A stretch of DNA of 64,000 nucleotides from Bacteroidia bacterium. GTDB taxonomy: Bacteria; Bacteroidota; Bacteroidia; CAIKAF01. Shown here in pieces: positions 24,538 through 33,286 of the stretch (its first letter is position 1; the number at the start of each line of letters is the position of its first letter). Location: assembly GCA_016742095.1 (NCBI GenBank), contig JACVCJ010000015.1, positions 33,066 to 97,065 on the forward strand, in the 5' to 3' direction. The position numbers were made by a program, and so were the translations under genes. The notes under the pieces are model-generated. The model saw nothing but the letters and a program-made list of their open reading frames with translations. It was not told the DNA's origin and did not search any database.

Positions 24538-25774
24538 TTACTGCCGGTTTTAACTGCGGTTGCAGGACCAGGAAAAATCCGCTGCTGACAGTCGTATACA
24601 GTACGTAAAGCCCGAAAAGCAATACCTGCCACAACTCCCCGAAAACCGCCGTATAATACAGGAAAATGCCCGTAAGCAACAGCCGTATCCATTCGGAATA
24701 TACCGCCCAGCGCTCCGATTCCAGGATACCGCTCCAGTTAATGATCATCTGCCACAGGAGTATGGCCGCCATCCAGCGTTCGGCCGTGCCCAGCACCGAC
24801 TGCTCGCGGATCGTCAGCAACATCAGGAACAGCCCGAAGGCCAGCTGCACCACCAGGTATATACCCGAATAGCGGAATGCCTGTGAGCTGTACTTTTGCT
24901 GGTTGGCCAGGGTGATCTCTTCCGGGAAAGGCTTGGGCTGCAGACCACGGGGCGTCCAGCCCAAGGGCATGAACCACAGGCGGATCTTATCCCACACATA
25001 GGGCGCTTCCTTTGCCTGTTTCCAGAGCAGCACATAGTAATGGAAATTGATCTTTACCGGGTTCCAGGAGTTCGGGTGACTGTACATGCCGTACACCACC
25101 TTTTCGTCCTCTTCCTGGAAGGTACCGAAGATGCGGTCCCAGATGATCAGGAATTCGGAAAAATTCTTGTCCAGGTACTTGTAATTTACGCCGTGATGCA
25201 CGCGGTGGTGCGAAGGTGTGGTGAACACATATTCGATGCCTCTCCAGAGCTTCGGAATAAGCTCGGTATGGTGCAGGAAGGCAATGAACAGGTGAATACC
25301 CGTCATGGCATAAATATCTTCGGGCGCAAAACCGATGATGGTCAGCGGCCAGAAGAACAGGAAGGAGAACAGACGCTGTGTAACGCTGGCGCGCAGGGCC
25401 ACGGCAAAGTTCATCTCCTCGGCCGAATGGTGCGGGGAATGCGCCGCCCACATAATATTGATGTGGTGCCCCCAGCGGTGTACCCAGTAAAAAATAAAAT
25501 CGACCCCCAGCAACAGCAGCAGAAAGGTGTACCAGGTCATGGGAATATGGTCTATAATGCGGAAGTTCTGCCACAGGTAGCCGTATACCACGTATACGCC
25601 GGCCGCCACCAGTACGTTCACCGTCTGGTTTCCGATAGCGGTGCCAAAATTGGCAATAAGTTCCTGGAAACGGATAAGCCCTTTTTTATACCAGGCATTG
25701 ATACCCACTTCAAGCAGCACAAAAAAGATAGCCAGCGGCGTAAGCCAGGCATAGATATTACCTACGGATTGCAT
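24533..25774 (-). CDS. Sterol desaturase / fatty acid hydroxylase family protein
   Basis: This 413-aa integral membrane di-iron oxygenase carries the histidine boxes HRWGHH, HSPHHS, HHTE and HHRVHHG, as in the SUR2/ERG3 superfamily. Predicted membrane helices precede the boxes (residues ~10-120), and a C-terminal extension of about 120 residues adds further helices (LVVQLAFGLFLMLL, LLFGLYVLYTT). Members with this extension include alkylglycerol-monooxygenase-like proteins. The bacterial substrate is unknown, and membrane lipids or hopanoid/ornithine-lipid hydroxylation are candidates. It lies 55 nt downstream of prfB on the same strand. A TATATTTA box upstream of the ATG suggests its own promoter. 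Confidence 0.9.
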   Translation of the reverse strand: MQSVGNIYAWLTPLAIFFVLLEVGINAWYKKGLIRFQELIANFGTAIGNQTVNVLVAAGVYVVYGYLWQNFRIIDHIPMTWYTFLLLLLGVDFIFYWVHRWGHHINIMWAAHSPHHSAEEMNFAVALRASVTQRLFSFLFFWPLTIIGFAPEDIYAMTGIHLFIAFLHHTELIPKLWRGIEYVFTTPSHHRVHHGVNYKYLDKNFSEFLIIWDRIFGTFQEEDEKVVYGMYSHPNSWNPVKINFHYYVLLWKQAKEAPYVWDKIRLWFMPLGWTPRGLQPKPFPEEITLANQQKYSSQAFRYSGIYLVVQLAFGLFLMLLTIREQSVLGTAERWMAAILLWQMIINWSGILESERWAVYSEWIRLLLTGIFLYYTAVFGELWQVLLFGLYVLYTTVSSGFFLVLQPQLKPAVK

Positions 25775-25829
25775 GGTCGTGTACAGAATTTGTTACTTAA
25801 ATATACAAAAACTGCGCAAAAACAGCCAT

Positions 25830-26919
25830 TTACATGGCAAATTCCATCAGGTAGGCTTTCAGGAAGCCGTCTATATCGCCGTTGAGAACGCCCTGTGAAT
25901 CGCTGGTCTCATAATCCGTGCGCAGGTCTTTTACCATCTGGTACGGGTGCAGCACATAGGAACGGATCTGGGAGCCCCATTCAATTTTGCGTTTGTTGCC
26001 TTCGATCACGTCGCGGGCTTCGTTGCGCTTACGCATTTCTTCTTCGTAGAGCATGGATTTAAGCAGGCGCACGGCATTCTCTTTGTTCTGGAGCTGCGAG
26101 CGTGATTCCTGGTTCTTTACCACGATGCCGGTCGGTTTATGGTACAGGCGCACGGCCGTTTCCACCTTGTTCACGTTCTGTCCGCCCTTACCGCCCGAAC
26201 GGAAGGTTTCCCATTCGATATCGGCCTCTTTTACCTCGATGTCGATGGTATCGTCGATCAGCGGGTATACGTAAACCGAAGCGAAGGAAGTATGGCGTTT
26301 GGCGTTGGAATCGAAGGGTGAAATGCGCACGAGGCGGTGTACCCCGTTCTCGCCCTTCAGGTATCCGTAGGCATTGGGCCCGCTTACCTGCAGCGTAACC
26401 GATTTGATACCGGCCACATCGCCCTCCTGGTAATCCTGCTCAATGACCTTGTAGCCGCGTTTCTCGGCATACATGATGTACATACGCATCAGCATGGAGG
26501 CCCAGTCACAGCTTTCGGTACCCCCGGCGCCGGACGTGATCTGTATCACGGCATCCATGGCGTCCTCCGGACGTGACAGCATGATCTGCAGTTCCATGTC
26601 TTCCAGGATGCCCCGGGCCGAATCATAGGACTGCTGCAGCTCTTCCTCGCTTACATCGCCTTCCTTAAAAAAGTCGTAAAGCACGGCCAGGTCGTCGATG
26701 GCGCTTTTGCAGGCTTCGAATTCCTTTACCTTGTTTTTTTTCTGGTTCAGCCCCTTGGAGATCTGTTCCGCCTTTTTGGGGTCGTTCCAGAATGTGGGGT
26801 CCAGTGTAATTTTCTCTTCTTCCTGTATCTGAATAGTTAGATCATCCAGGTCAAAGAGACCCCCTCACCGCATCCAGGCGGCCTTGAAGTTCCTTAATAT
26901 GTTCCAGTGTAATATTCAT
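25830..26919 (-). CDS. prfB: Peptide chain release factor 2, programmed +1 frameshift
   Basis: RF2 recognises UGA and UAA stop codons and triggers peptide release. The gene starts at the ATG at 26919 ([15 protein letters not shown]), reads 22 codons to an in-frame TGA (26853-26851), and continues in the +1 frame as [13 protein letters not shown] through to 25830, giving about 362 aa. The UGA specificity tripeptide region and the catalytic GGQ ([18 protein letters not shown]) are present, as is the domain-2 segment [14 protein letters not shown]. Reading only the longest uninterrupted frame would miss the first ~80 residues. A perfect -7 box lies 18 nt upstream. The gene is intact and autoregulated in the classic way. 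Confidence 0.96.
26851..26865 (-). other. prfB programmed frameshift signal
   Basis: On the minus strand the sequence is AGGGGGTCTCTTTGA: an internal Shine-Dalgarno-like AGGGGG, a 3-nt spacer, and CTT TGA with C as the next base. This is the standard RF2 frameshift cassette, in which ribosomes slip from CUU to UUU when RF2 is scarce. It is a conserved autoregulation device, not a sequencing error. The Shine-Dalgarno element is kept although ordinary genes here seldom show one. Confidence 0.95.
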
Positions 26920-26937
26920 TTCTGTATAAACTTGATG

Positions 26938-26945
26938 CAAATATA
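26938..26945 (-). promoter_or_regulatory. -7 promoter box of prfB
   Basis: On the minus strand TATATTTG is a perfect TAnnTTTG box, 18 nt before the ATG. It directly adjoins the T tract of the terminator of the upstream gene (26947-26952), so termination and re-initiation are packed within about 45 bp. Confidence 0.65.
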
Positions 26946-26946
26946 C

Positions 26947-26982
26947 AAAAAAGCAGCAGGCAGCCCTTGCGAGACTGCCTGC
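26947..26982 (-). terminator. Rho-independent terminator of the T9SS beta-helix protein gene
   Basis: The perfect 8-bp stem GCAGGCAG / CTGCCTGC (26956-26982) has an 11-nt loop and is followed on the minus strand by TGCTTTTTTG. It lies 27 nt after the stop codon at 27009. Confidence 0.78.
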
Positions 26983-27008
26983 CACGTGCTAAGTATGAAC
27001 GTTATGAA

Positions 27009-28631
27009 TTAGTTCTTGATAAATTTAGCAGTATGAACAGAGCCGTTTGAAGAAACACGAACAACATAGGCTCCTTTAGAAAGATCGTTTACATTAAGGC
27101 TGTATACGTTTCCGGCCACATTGGCCACAGATACCACCGTTTTACCGGTAATATCCATGATCTGTACCGAAGAGATACCGTTCAGTGAAATGTTCAGTAC
27201 ATCGGTAGCGGGGTTCGGATATACATCGAAAGCTACTTCGTTTGAAGACTCTTCGTTAGAGAAGAATTCGCTTACGAAATCGAATACAGAACCTGTAGCT
27301 GCAGGTGAACCGGCAGCCGGACGCAGGTCAGGATTTGCGTTGGTGTTACCGAACGGATCCACCAGGTTCACTTCGTTTGAAGTAGCCAGTGTATCGTTGC
27401 TGATAGCCAGCAGTGCCGTAGCCATGGCAGCACCGGTAGTGATGCACAGCGTGTCTGAGTTGGCAGCCAGTTTAAAGTCACCATTGTTACCGGCCAGGAT
27501 GTTGCCTGAGAAGTTCAGGGTACCTGTGCAGTAGTTGGCAACGGTGCGGCGTGAATCGAACAGCAGACCGGCATCTGTATATCCTGTGAAGATCGAGTTG
27601 TATACAGAAGTAGAGGAGTTACGACGGATGTGCAGGGCACGTTTGTAGTCCGCGTGGATAACATCGGGGTTACCTGTCCAGGAGGGACCGATGATGGTAA
27701 CGTTAGAGAAAACAGGCGCTGTTTTCGGCGTGTTGGTAGTACCGTTGGCATCGTTATCCGACTCGAAACCGTTGGAACCGGACTGGTCAGCAACGCGTGA
27801 ATCGCGGATAGAAGCGGCAAACTGGATACGGCCGCGGAAACCGTTGTCTGTATCGAAATCATCGTCCCAGCCACGGAAAGCTACCAGGTATTTGCAGTCT
27901 ACTGCACCGCCGAACCACTCGTAAGAGTCGTCGCCGCTGTAAGAAACCTGGATGTGGTCAATTTTTGTCTGACGGCCTACAGAGTACATAGACAGACCGT
28001 TTACTTCGGAGTTGGAAGCGGGAGTCAGTGAAATACCGGCAAACTCGATACGTACATAGCTCAGTACACCTGAGTTATCGTCGTCGTTGTTACCACCGTG
28101 TACACCTTTACCGGCATTGGCGTCACCGATACCACCTTCTGCGATGGCATTGGGACCGGCAGGCAGGTTGTGCCGGGCAGCGCCGCAGAGCACCACACCG
28201 CCCCAGTCGCCGTAGTCGCGCTGACCGGCAGGAGCTGCAGAGGTGAATACGATCGGGTTGCTGGCAGTACCCTGAGCCATAATTTTAGAACCACGCTCGA
28301 TGATGAGGGTAGCTTTACCTGTACCGCGGATAACCGTACCGGCTTCGATGGTCAGCGTAGCACCGTTCTTCACGTAGATGAACTGGTCGTCCAGCAGGTA
28401 CACATTACTTGCCGTCCAGGTTGTGTTCGCAGAGATGTCCGATGTAACCGTTACGGTCGGGGTGCCGTAAGTAGCCGCCATCGGGTCAAAGTTTGTCCAG
28501 CCGCTTGTCCATGGAGTAGCAGGCTGCGGAGCAAAAGCACCAACGTACGGTGTGTACTCGAAGAAAGCTCCCTGAGCGAACGCGCCACCAACCAAGGCGC
28601 TTCCGATTAAAAAGGATAGAAATTTTTTCAT
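27009..28631 (-). CDS. T9SS-secreted right-handed beta-helix-like protein
   Basis: This 540-aa protein has a signal peptide (MKKFLSFLIGSALVGGAFAQ), a central region rich in short strand-turn repeats typical of a parallel beta-helix (ATLTIEAGTVIRGTGKATLI, the WGGVVLCG segment, DDDFDTDNGFRG, ESDNDANGTTNTP) and a C-terminal type-A sorting domain (VYPNPATDVLNISL ... KTVVSVANV ... KGAYVVRVSSNG). It is therefore predicted to be exported by T9SS to the cell surface or medium. I do not recognise an enzymatic site. It follows the TonB receptor gene and has a promoter with the same TAACA triple-repeat box, which suggests joint regulation, perhaps with a role in nutrient capture. Confidence 0.85.
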   Translation of the reverse strand: MKKFLSFLIGSALVGGAFAQGAFFEYTPYVGAFAPQPATPWTSGWTNFDPMAATYGTPTVTVTSDISANTTWTASNVYLLDDQFIYVKNGATLTIEAGTVIRGTGKATLIIERGSKIMAQGTASNPIVFTSAAPAGQRDYGDWGGVVLCGAARHNLPAGPNAIAEGGIGDANAGKGVHGGNNDDDNSGVLSYVRIEFAGISLTPASNSEVNGLSMYSVGRQTKIDHIQVSYSGDDSYEWFGGAVDCKYLVAFRGWDDDFDTDNGFRGRIQFAASIRDSRVADQSGSNGFESDNDANGTTNTPKTAPVFSNVTIIGPSWTGNPDVIHADYKRALHIRRNSSTSVYNSIFTGYTDAGLLFDSRRTVANYCTGTLNFSGNILAGNNGDFKLAANSDTLCITTGAAMATALLAISNDTLATSNEVNLVDPFGNTNANPDLRPAAGSPAATGSVFDFVSEFFSNEESSNEVAFDVYPNPATDVLNISLNGISSVQIMDITGKTVVSVANVAGNVYSLNVNDLSKGAYVVRVSSNGSVHTAKFIKN

Positions 28632-28652
28632 TGCTTATTGTTTTATATGGTG

Positions 28653-28707
28653 CAAAAGTACCGGGGTCACATTACGCGCAGGCTACTCAATTGTTATCAA
28701 AAGATTA
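28653..28707 (-). promoter_or_regulatory. Triple 11-bp repeat (TAACA-type) and promoter of the T9SS protein gene
   Basis: On the minus strand TAATC, TAACA and TAGCC start at 28707, 28696 and 28685, exactly 11 bp apart. A perfect -7 box TACTTTTG (28660-28653) starts 25 nt after the start of the last repeat. The same layout precedes the TonB receptor. The repeat unit resembles the TTAACA-type boxes of PhoP/PhoB-like regulators, but the regulator is not in the window. Confidence 0.65.
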
Positions 28708-28713
28708 TCCTTT

Positions 28714-28752
28714 AAAAAGAAAAAAACCGCCCCCGCTGGTTGCGGGGACGGT
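28714..28752 (-). terminator. Rho-independent terminator of the TonB receptor gene
   Basis: An 11-bp stem (ACCGTCCCCGC / GCGGGGGCGGT, one mismatch) with a 5-nt loop is followed on the minus strand by TTTTTTTCTTTTT. It lies 41 nt beyond the receptor stop codon and separates the receptor from the T9SS gene, whose operator begins 7 nt further on. Confidence 0.88.
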
Positions 28753-28792
28753 TCCTGTAACGTATCTAACTACTGTTTTCCGGCGAAGGTCC

Positions 28793-31651
28793 TTAGAAAT
28801 TATACCCCAGCGTCAGTGAGAACTGCTGTCCGTAACGGAAACTGAAGTTCGTATTGTCTCCAACCTTGTCGTAGCGGCCGTTTCCGTTGGTATCTTCATA
28901 GAAATTTGCAAACTGGGCCAGCAGGTCGCGGGCATTGAAACGGATCTCCAGTTTACGTTTAATAAACGTTTTGGTAAGCTGCAGGTCAAGGATCACACGC
29001 GGGTTTTCCCAGATGGTCGGGTCTACCGTGTTACCCACCGAGAAGATGCGGCGACCGATGTAATTGGCCATAAAGCTGATGCCGAAATCGTATTTGCTGT
29101 CGTTATACTGCAAACCTCCGTTGATGATAAAGGGCGACTGACCCTGCATCGGGCGTTTTTCGTTCACCCCGGCCACATCGCTCAGGTTCACCTGCGACTG
29201 TATGTACGCTAAGTTACCCGTGATGCTGAAATCTTCCAGGAAGCGCGATTTGTTCTTCTTCAGGAAAGAGGCAATGGTAAAGCGGAATTCCAGTTCGGCC
29301 CCGTAACTCACGGCAAAGGGCACGTTCAGGTAGTTAAAGGTACGCTGCGAAGCGCCCGGGAACAGGATACGCTCGATCGGGTTCTCGAAATATTTGTAAA
29401 AACCCGTTACGGAAATGAGCTGACCGGCCGCCGGGAAGTATTCGTAACGCAGGTCCACATTGGTAATTTTGGTACGCTTCAGCGAAGGGTTACCGCTCAC
29501 CAGCGAGAACAGGCCGAAATCGTAGAAGGCGAAGGGCGCCAGCTCACGCGATTCGGGACGCGTTACGGTTTGTGAACCCGACAGGCGCAGGTTCATTTTG
29601 GAATGGAAACCGTAAATGATATTCATTGAAGGCAGGAAGTCGAGTACCGTGGTGTCCAGGTTAATGGGCGACTCGTCGGCCAGGGCAAAGGTATTGAGGC
29701 GCTGGCGGAAGTTCTCCATACGTACGCCATACACGAATTTAAGCTTATTGCTGAAGAACGAACTTTCCATCTGGATATAGGCCGCGATCAGGTCCTGGCT
29801 CGAGCTGTAGGTATCCGATTTTTTGGTGGCCTCTTTGATCATAAGTCCGTCCGGGCCCATATTGCGCGGGTCGAAAATAGAGTCGATACCCATGCGGCGA
29901 ATGGCGGCCAGGTCGGCCCCGCTGCTTTTATAACTTACATAACCCAGCTGGCGGGCACCGAAATCGCGGTTACGCTTCTGCAGGAAAGCCCCGGCCTTGA
30001 ACTCGTGGCGGGTAGCTCCCAGTTTAAAGGGCGCTGTAAAATCGAAAGTACCGGAGTAAATATTGTCGAGCTGTTCAGAGAAGAAACGGCCGGCAATGTT
30101 CGGTTGTACCGATGAAGAGATCGGAACGGCAAACGGCTGTGTAGAATCGCTGCGCTGGTACTGTATCGTGCGGTAATCGGGGATGATACGCTGCAGGCGG
30201 CTGTAACCACCCGACCAGTCGAAACGGATCTTGCTTTTGGGCAGCACGTGTTCTCCGTTCAGTTGTGAAGAGAACAGGTTGTTCTGCGTGTAATACATGT
30301 TGTATGCCATGATATCGGCATTGGGGCCCAGGTTGGCATAGTCCTTACCGGTACGCTGCACCAGCTGATCGTTGGTGTTTACGTTGTACAGGTTCTTGAG
30401 GGAGATGCGGTTATTGGCGCCGTTCTTCTTCGACAGGGAGAAGGCCAGGTTCCACAGGGCACCCCAGGAGGTGTTCTTGCTGTACTGACGGTCAAAGAAA
30501 TCCTGCATCTTATCGTTCTGAAAATCGAACTCGGCACGCTGTACCTCGCGGTATTGCGGCGTGGTGTTGTAGGTAACGGCAAAAACGCTTCCGAGCGTGG
30601 CCTTGTTACCGGCGTTGTTGCCCGATTCCTTGCGCGAAAGGTTAATAAGGTGTCCCATGGAGAACTGCAGGTTCAGACCCGGCATGGCATTGAACTGACG
30701 GATGGGATAGTTGTTGCGCAGCATTTTGGCATAGTCTACCAGTTTGTCGCGCTCAAAAGCCGTCTGGGCCTCAGATACCTGTGCATTGGTAGGGAAACCC
30801 TGGGCCAGTTTACGGGTACCGTCATCAAAACCAAGAACGTCCATTTTACCGCCCGTAGCCCTCGAAAAGGGTTTAAAGCTGGTAATGGCGTTCATATTGG
30901 TACCGATGGAAATATTGTAATAGTTTTTGTCGGGGATGTCTTTAGTGCGCACCAGGATAAGACCTCCGGCAAATTCGCCGGGCAGCGAAGGCATGGCGGT
31001 CTTTACCACCTTCAGGTCGTTGAGCAGGGCCGAAGGAAAGATATCGAATGCGAAAGCCTTACGGTCGGGCTCACTGCTGGGCAGCGGGGCTCCGTTCAGG
31101 AAGGCGGCGTTGTAACGATCGGGCAGACCGCGTACCACCACGAACTGGTTGTCCTGGATGGTGGCTCCGGAAACGCGCTTGAGTACGTCGGCCGTGGTAC
31201 GGTCCGGGGTTTTGCGGATCTGGTCGCCGCTCATCCCGTCGAACAGTACGGCCGAGTTCTTTTGTTCCAGCGCCAGGGCCGTGTTCGATGCCCGGTTGGC
31301 CTGTGCCGTAATAAGTACGGTACCCAGGCTCTCGCTGGTCTTGGGTTTCATGTCGATATTGGTGGTGGTGGTCTGACCGGCTTTTACCTCTACATCGGTA
31401 ATATCTACCGCCTGGTAACCCAGGTACGAAATATACAGGGTGTATTTACCCGGGGCGATCACGATGTTGTAATTCCCGTCGATGTCGGTCATGGTTCCTT
31501 TGGAGGCGCTTTTAACCATTACGTTGGCCGCGATCATGGGCTGACCGTTCTCATCGACCACCTTACCGGTTAAACGCCCCGTTTGCGCGGACGCAGAAAA
31601 GGAAAAAAGTGCAATAAGAATTGCAGAAAAGATAAAAGAGATGTGTTTCAT
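28793..31651 (-). CDS. TonB-dependent outer-membrane receptor with carboxypeptidase-like regulatory domain
   Basis: This 952-aa protein has a signal peptide (MKHISFIFSAILIALFSFSASAQ), a CarboxypepD_reg-like domain at about residues 24-105 (GRLTGKVVDENGQPMIAANV, GKYTLYISYLGYQ), then the plug domain (MSGDQIRKTPDRTTADVLKRV, VVVRGLPDRYNAAFLNGAPL) and a 22-strand barrel ending with the aromatic FSLTLGYNF. It imports a ligand using energy from ExbB/ExbD. There is no SusD partner, so a glycan-utilisation (SusC) role is unlikely. A T9SS protein gene follows with an identical regulatory layout. If the triple-repeat box is a phosphate box, the ligand might be a phosphorus source, but this is inference. 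Confidence 0.93.
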   Translation of the reverse strand: MKHISFIFSAILIALFSFSASAQTGRLTGKVVDENGQPMIAANVMVKSASKGTMTDIDGNYNIVIAPGKYTLYISYLGYQAVDITDVEVKAGQTTTTNIDMKPKTSESLGTVLITAQANRASNTALALEQKNSAVLFDGMSGDQIRKTPDRTTADVLKRVSGATIQDNQFVVVRGLPDRYNAAFLNGAPLPSSEPDRKAFAFDIFPSALLNDLKVVKTAMPSLPGEFAGGLILVRTKDIPDKNYYNISIGTNMNAITSFKPFSRATGGKMDVLGFDDGTRKLAQGFPTNAQVSEAQTAFERDKLVDYAKMLRNNYPIRQFNAMPGLNLQFSMGHLINLSRKESGNNAGNKATLGSVFAVTYNTTPQYREVQRAEFDFQNDKMQDFFDRQYSKNTSWGALWNLAFSLSKKNGANNRISLKNLYNVNTNDQLVQRTGKDYANLGPNADIMAYNMYYTQNNLFSSQLNGEHVLPKSKIRFDWSGGYSRLQRIIPDYRTIQYQRSDSTQPFAVPISSSVQPNIAGRFFSEQLDNIYSGTFDFTAPFKLGATRHEFKAGAFLQKRNRDFGARQLGYVSYKSSGADLAAIRRMGIDSIFDPRNMGPDGLMIKEATKKSDTYSSSQDLIAAYIQMESSFFSNKLKFVYGVRMENFRQRLNTFALADESPINLDTTVLDFLPSMNIIYGFHSKMNLRLSGSQTVTRPESRELAPFAFYDFGLFSLVSGNPSLKRTKITNVDLRYEYFPAAGQLISVTGFYKYFENPIERILFPGASQRTFNYLNVPFAVSYGAELEFRFTIASFLKKNKSRFLEDFSITGNLAYIQSQVNLSDVAGVNEKRPMQGQSPFIINGGLQYNDSKYDFGISFMANYIGRRIFSVGNTVDPTIWENPRVILDLQLTKTFIKRKLEIRFNARDLLAQFANFYEDTNGNGRYDKVGDNTNFSFRYGQQFSLTLGYNF

Positions 31652-31674
31652 TACTTAGCCTGATTAACAGGCTG

Positions 31675-31729
31675 CAAAAGTATCCGCACCATTTTTCGGA
31701 AACGTTACCTCAATGTTATGAATTTGCTA
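31675..31729 (-). promoter_or_regulatory. Triple 11-bp repeat (TAACA-type) and promoter of the TonB receptor
   Basis: On the minus strand TAGCA, TAACA and TAACG start at 31729, 31718 and 31707, each 11 bp apart. The perfect -7 box TACTTTTG (31682-31675) starts 25 nt after the last repeat, exactly as before the T9SS gene. The box lies 23 nt upstream of the ATG. The repeats occupy the short gap after the epimerase gene. Confidence 0.7.
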
Positions 31730-31740
31730 AGGCTTCGCTT

Positions 31741-32796
31741 CTATATCTTGTAATAGGCTGTATACCAGTCTACAAATCGGGATATGCCTTCTTTTACGGA
31801 GGTCGAGGGCTTATATCCGAAATTGCGCACCAGGTCGCCCGAATCGGCCCAGGAACCCGGCACGTCGCCCGGCTGCATCGGCAGCATGTTCATAATGGCT
31901 TTGCGGCCCAGTTTTTCTTCCAGGGCTATAATAAAGTCCATCAGTTCCACCGGATCGTTATTTCCTATATTATAGATGCGCCAGGGTGCCGACGAGGTGT
32001 CCGGCCGCGGGGCACTTCCCCCCCACTCCGGATCGGGAGCGGCCGGCCGTTCGGCTACGCGGTAAACGCCTTCCACCAGGTCATCTATATAGGTAAAGTC
32101 GCGCTTCATGATGCCGTGATTGTATACATCGATGGGCGTTCCTTCCAGTATGTTCTTTGTAAAGATGAACAGGGCCATATCGGGGCGGCCCCAGGGACCG
32201 TAGGCGCTGAAAAAACGCAGGCCCGTGCAGGGCAGTCCGTACAGGTGTGCATAGGAATGCGCCATAAGTTCGTTGGCCTTTTTGCTGGCCGCGTACAGAC
32301 TCATGGGATGGTCTACATTATGTAAGGTCGAAAAGGGGATCTCTTCATTGAGGCCATATACCGAAGAAGAGGAGGCAAATACCAGGTGTTCCACCGTATT
32401 GTGGCGGCAGGCTTCCAGTATATTCAGGAAACCGGTGATATTGCTGTCGGCATACACATGCGGGTGTGTAAGCGAATAGCGTACGCCGGCCTGGGCGGCG
32501 AGGTTGATCACCGTATCGAATTTATATTCCCGGCAAAGGCGGCTGATCCCTTCGGCGTCCATCAGGTCCATCTGTACAAACCCGGCATGGGCATGTTTAC
32601 GGCTCTGTACAAATTTCCCGGGCGCTATGTCTTCCTTTGCAAAGCCCATCTGTTCGAGCCGGTCGTATTTAATGGCCGTATCGTAATAGGCATTAATAAC
32701 ATCCAGGCCCACCACAAAAGCGCCGGTGGAAATGACCCGTTGCATCAGATGATACCCGATAAAGCCGGCCGTACCGGTGATCAGAATTCTGTTCAA
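31741..32796 (-). CDS. UDP-glucuronate 4-epimerase-like NAD-dependent epimerase/dehydratase
   Basis: This 351-aa extended short-chain dehydrogenase has the NAD-binding GTAGFIGYHL, the INLAAQAGVRYS segment, the catalytic Ser cluster ASSSSVYG and the YAASKKANE (YxxxK) pair, followed by GLRFFSAYGPWGRPDMAL and MKRDFTYIDDLVEGV. The long insertion after the first strand (NAYYDTAIKYDRLEQ) and the GPWGRPDMA motif are typical of UDP-glucuronate 4-epimerases (LpsL/CapI group), which supply UDP-galacturonate for capsule or LPS. No polysaccharide cluster is beside it. It may be a stand-alone gene. Confidence 0.88.
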   Translation of the reverse strand: MNRILITGTAGFIGYHLMQRVISTGAFVVGLDVINAYYDTAIKYDRLEQMGFAKEDIAPGKFVQSRKHAHAGFVQMDLMDAEGISRLCREYKFDTVINLAAQAGVRYSLTHPHVYADSNITGFLNILEACRHNTVEHLVFASSSSVYGLNEEIPFSTLHNVDHPMSLYAASKKANELMAHSYAHLYGLPCTGLRFFSAYGPWGRPDMALFIFTKNILEGTPIDVYNHGIMKRDFTYIDDLVEGVYRVAERPAAPDPEWGGSAPRPDTSSAPWRIYNIGNNDPVELMDFIIALEEKLGRKAIMNMLPMQPGDVPGSWADSGDLVRNFGYKPSTSVKEGISRFVDWYTAYYKI

Positions 32797-32845
32797 AGTG
32801 AAAAGGAATTATGCCGCAAAGCTAACATAATTCTTTTTGATCGCC

Positions 32846-33238
32846 TCAGGCCCGGGCTTCGGCGGCAAATTGCATAACGGTTTCTTTAAACCGGGCGTAC
32901 AGGCGGCGGAACTGTTCCAGTTTTTCGCGGAGTTCGGCCCCTTCGGGAAACTTGCGGTGTGTGAAGGCCACGGGATTTCCGCGGTACGACTCTTCCAGCC
33001 GGTGTTCAAAGGCATTGATATCATGCAGTAAGATATCGTGTGCCTCTTTTTGCACAATAAGCTGGTTCTGCAACTGTTCCAGGCGGGCCATGATCTCCTG
33101 TTCCTTCTGTGTACCGGCGATCTCTTCCAGGCGTTTGCCCAGCAGGCGCATCTCGTCGCGGCAGAAATCGAGCGTGCTTTTCCATTCGTTGTATTCGCTG
33201 TGCCATTCTTCGCCGTGCGGCACTTTATTGTTTTTCAT
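32846..33238 (-). CDS. Coiled-coil hypothetical protein
   Basis: This 130-aa soluble protein has no signal peptide and is almost entirely helical with heptad-like spacing (DEMRLLGKRLEEIAG, MARLEQLQNQLIVQKEAHDIL, LREKLEQFRRLYARFKETVM). Acidic and basic residues alternate, and there are single Cys and few aromatic residues apart from the N-terminal WHSEYNEWK. I do not recognise a family. It is divergently arranged to the Crp/Fnr-type regulator at 33358, and a GAACTTTG promoter box lies 18 nt before its ATG, so it may be controlled by that regulator. Confidence 0.75.
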   Translation of the reverse strand: MKNNKVPHGEEWHSEYNEWKSTLDFCRDEMRLLGKRLEEIAGTQKEQEIMARLEQLQNQLIVQKEAHDILLHDINAFEHRLEESYRGNPVAFTHRKFPEGAELREKLEQFRRLYARFKETVMQFAAEARA

Positions 33239-33256
33239 CTCTGTTGTATTTTGATC

Positions 33257-33264
33257 AAAGTTCC
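33257..33264 (-). promoter_or_regulatory. GAACTTTG-type promoter box of the coiled-coil protein gene
   Basis: On the minus strand GAACTTTG ends 18 nt before the ATG at 33238. It is a variant of the -7 consensus that recurs at other gene starts in this window. The adjacent TTTGATCAAA is a 10-bp palindrome. Confidence 0.5.
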
Positions 33265-33286
33265 GAAAAGCATACCCGGGTATTTA

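Noticed and set aside
26684..26919. prfB looking like a truncated gene or a frameshift sequencing error
   Set aside because: The interruption is the conserved programmed frameshift cassette, and the downstream frame joins it in register.
28793..31651. SusC-type glycan receptor (polysaccharide utilisation locus)
   Set aside because: There is no SusD gene beside it and no glycoside hydrolases in the window. The neighbour is a beta-helix T9SS protein.
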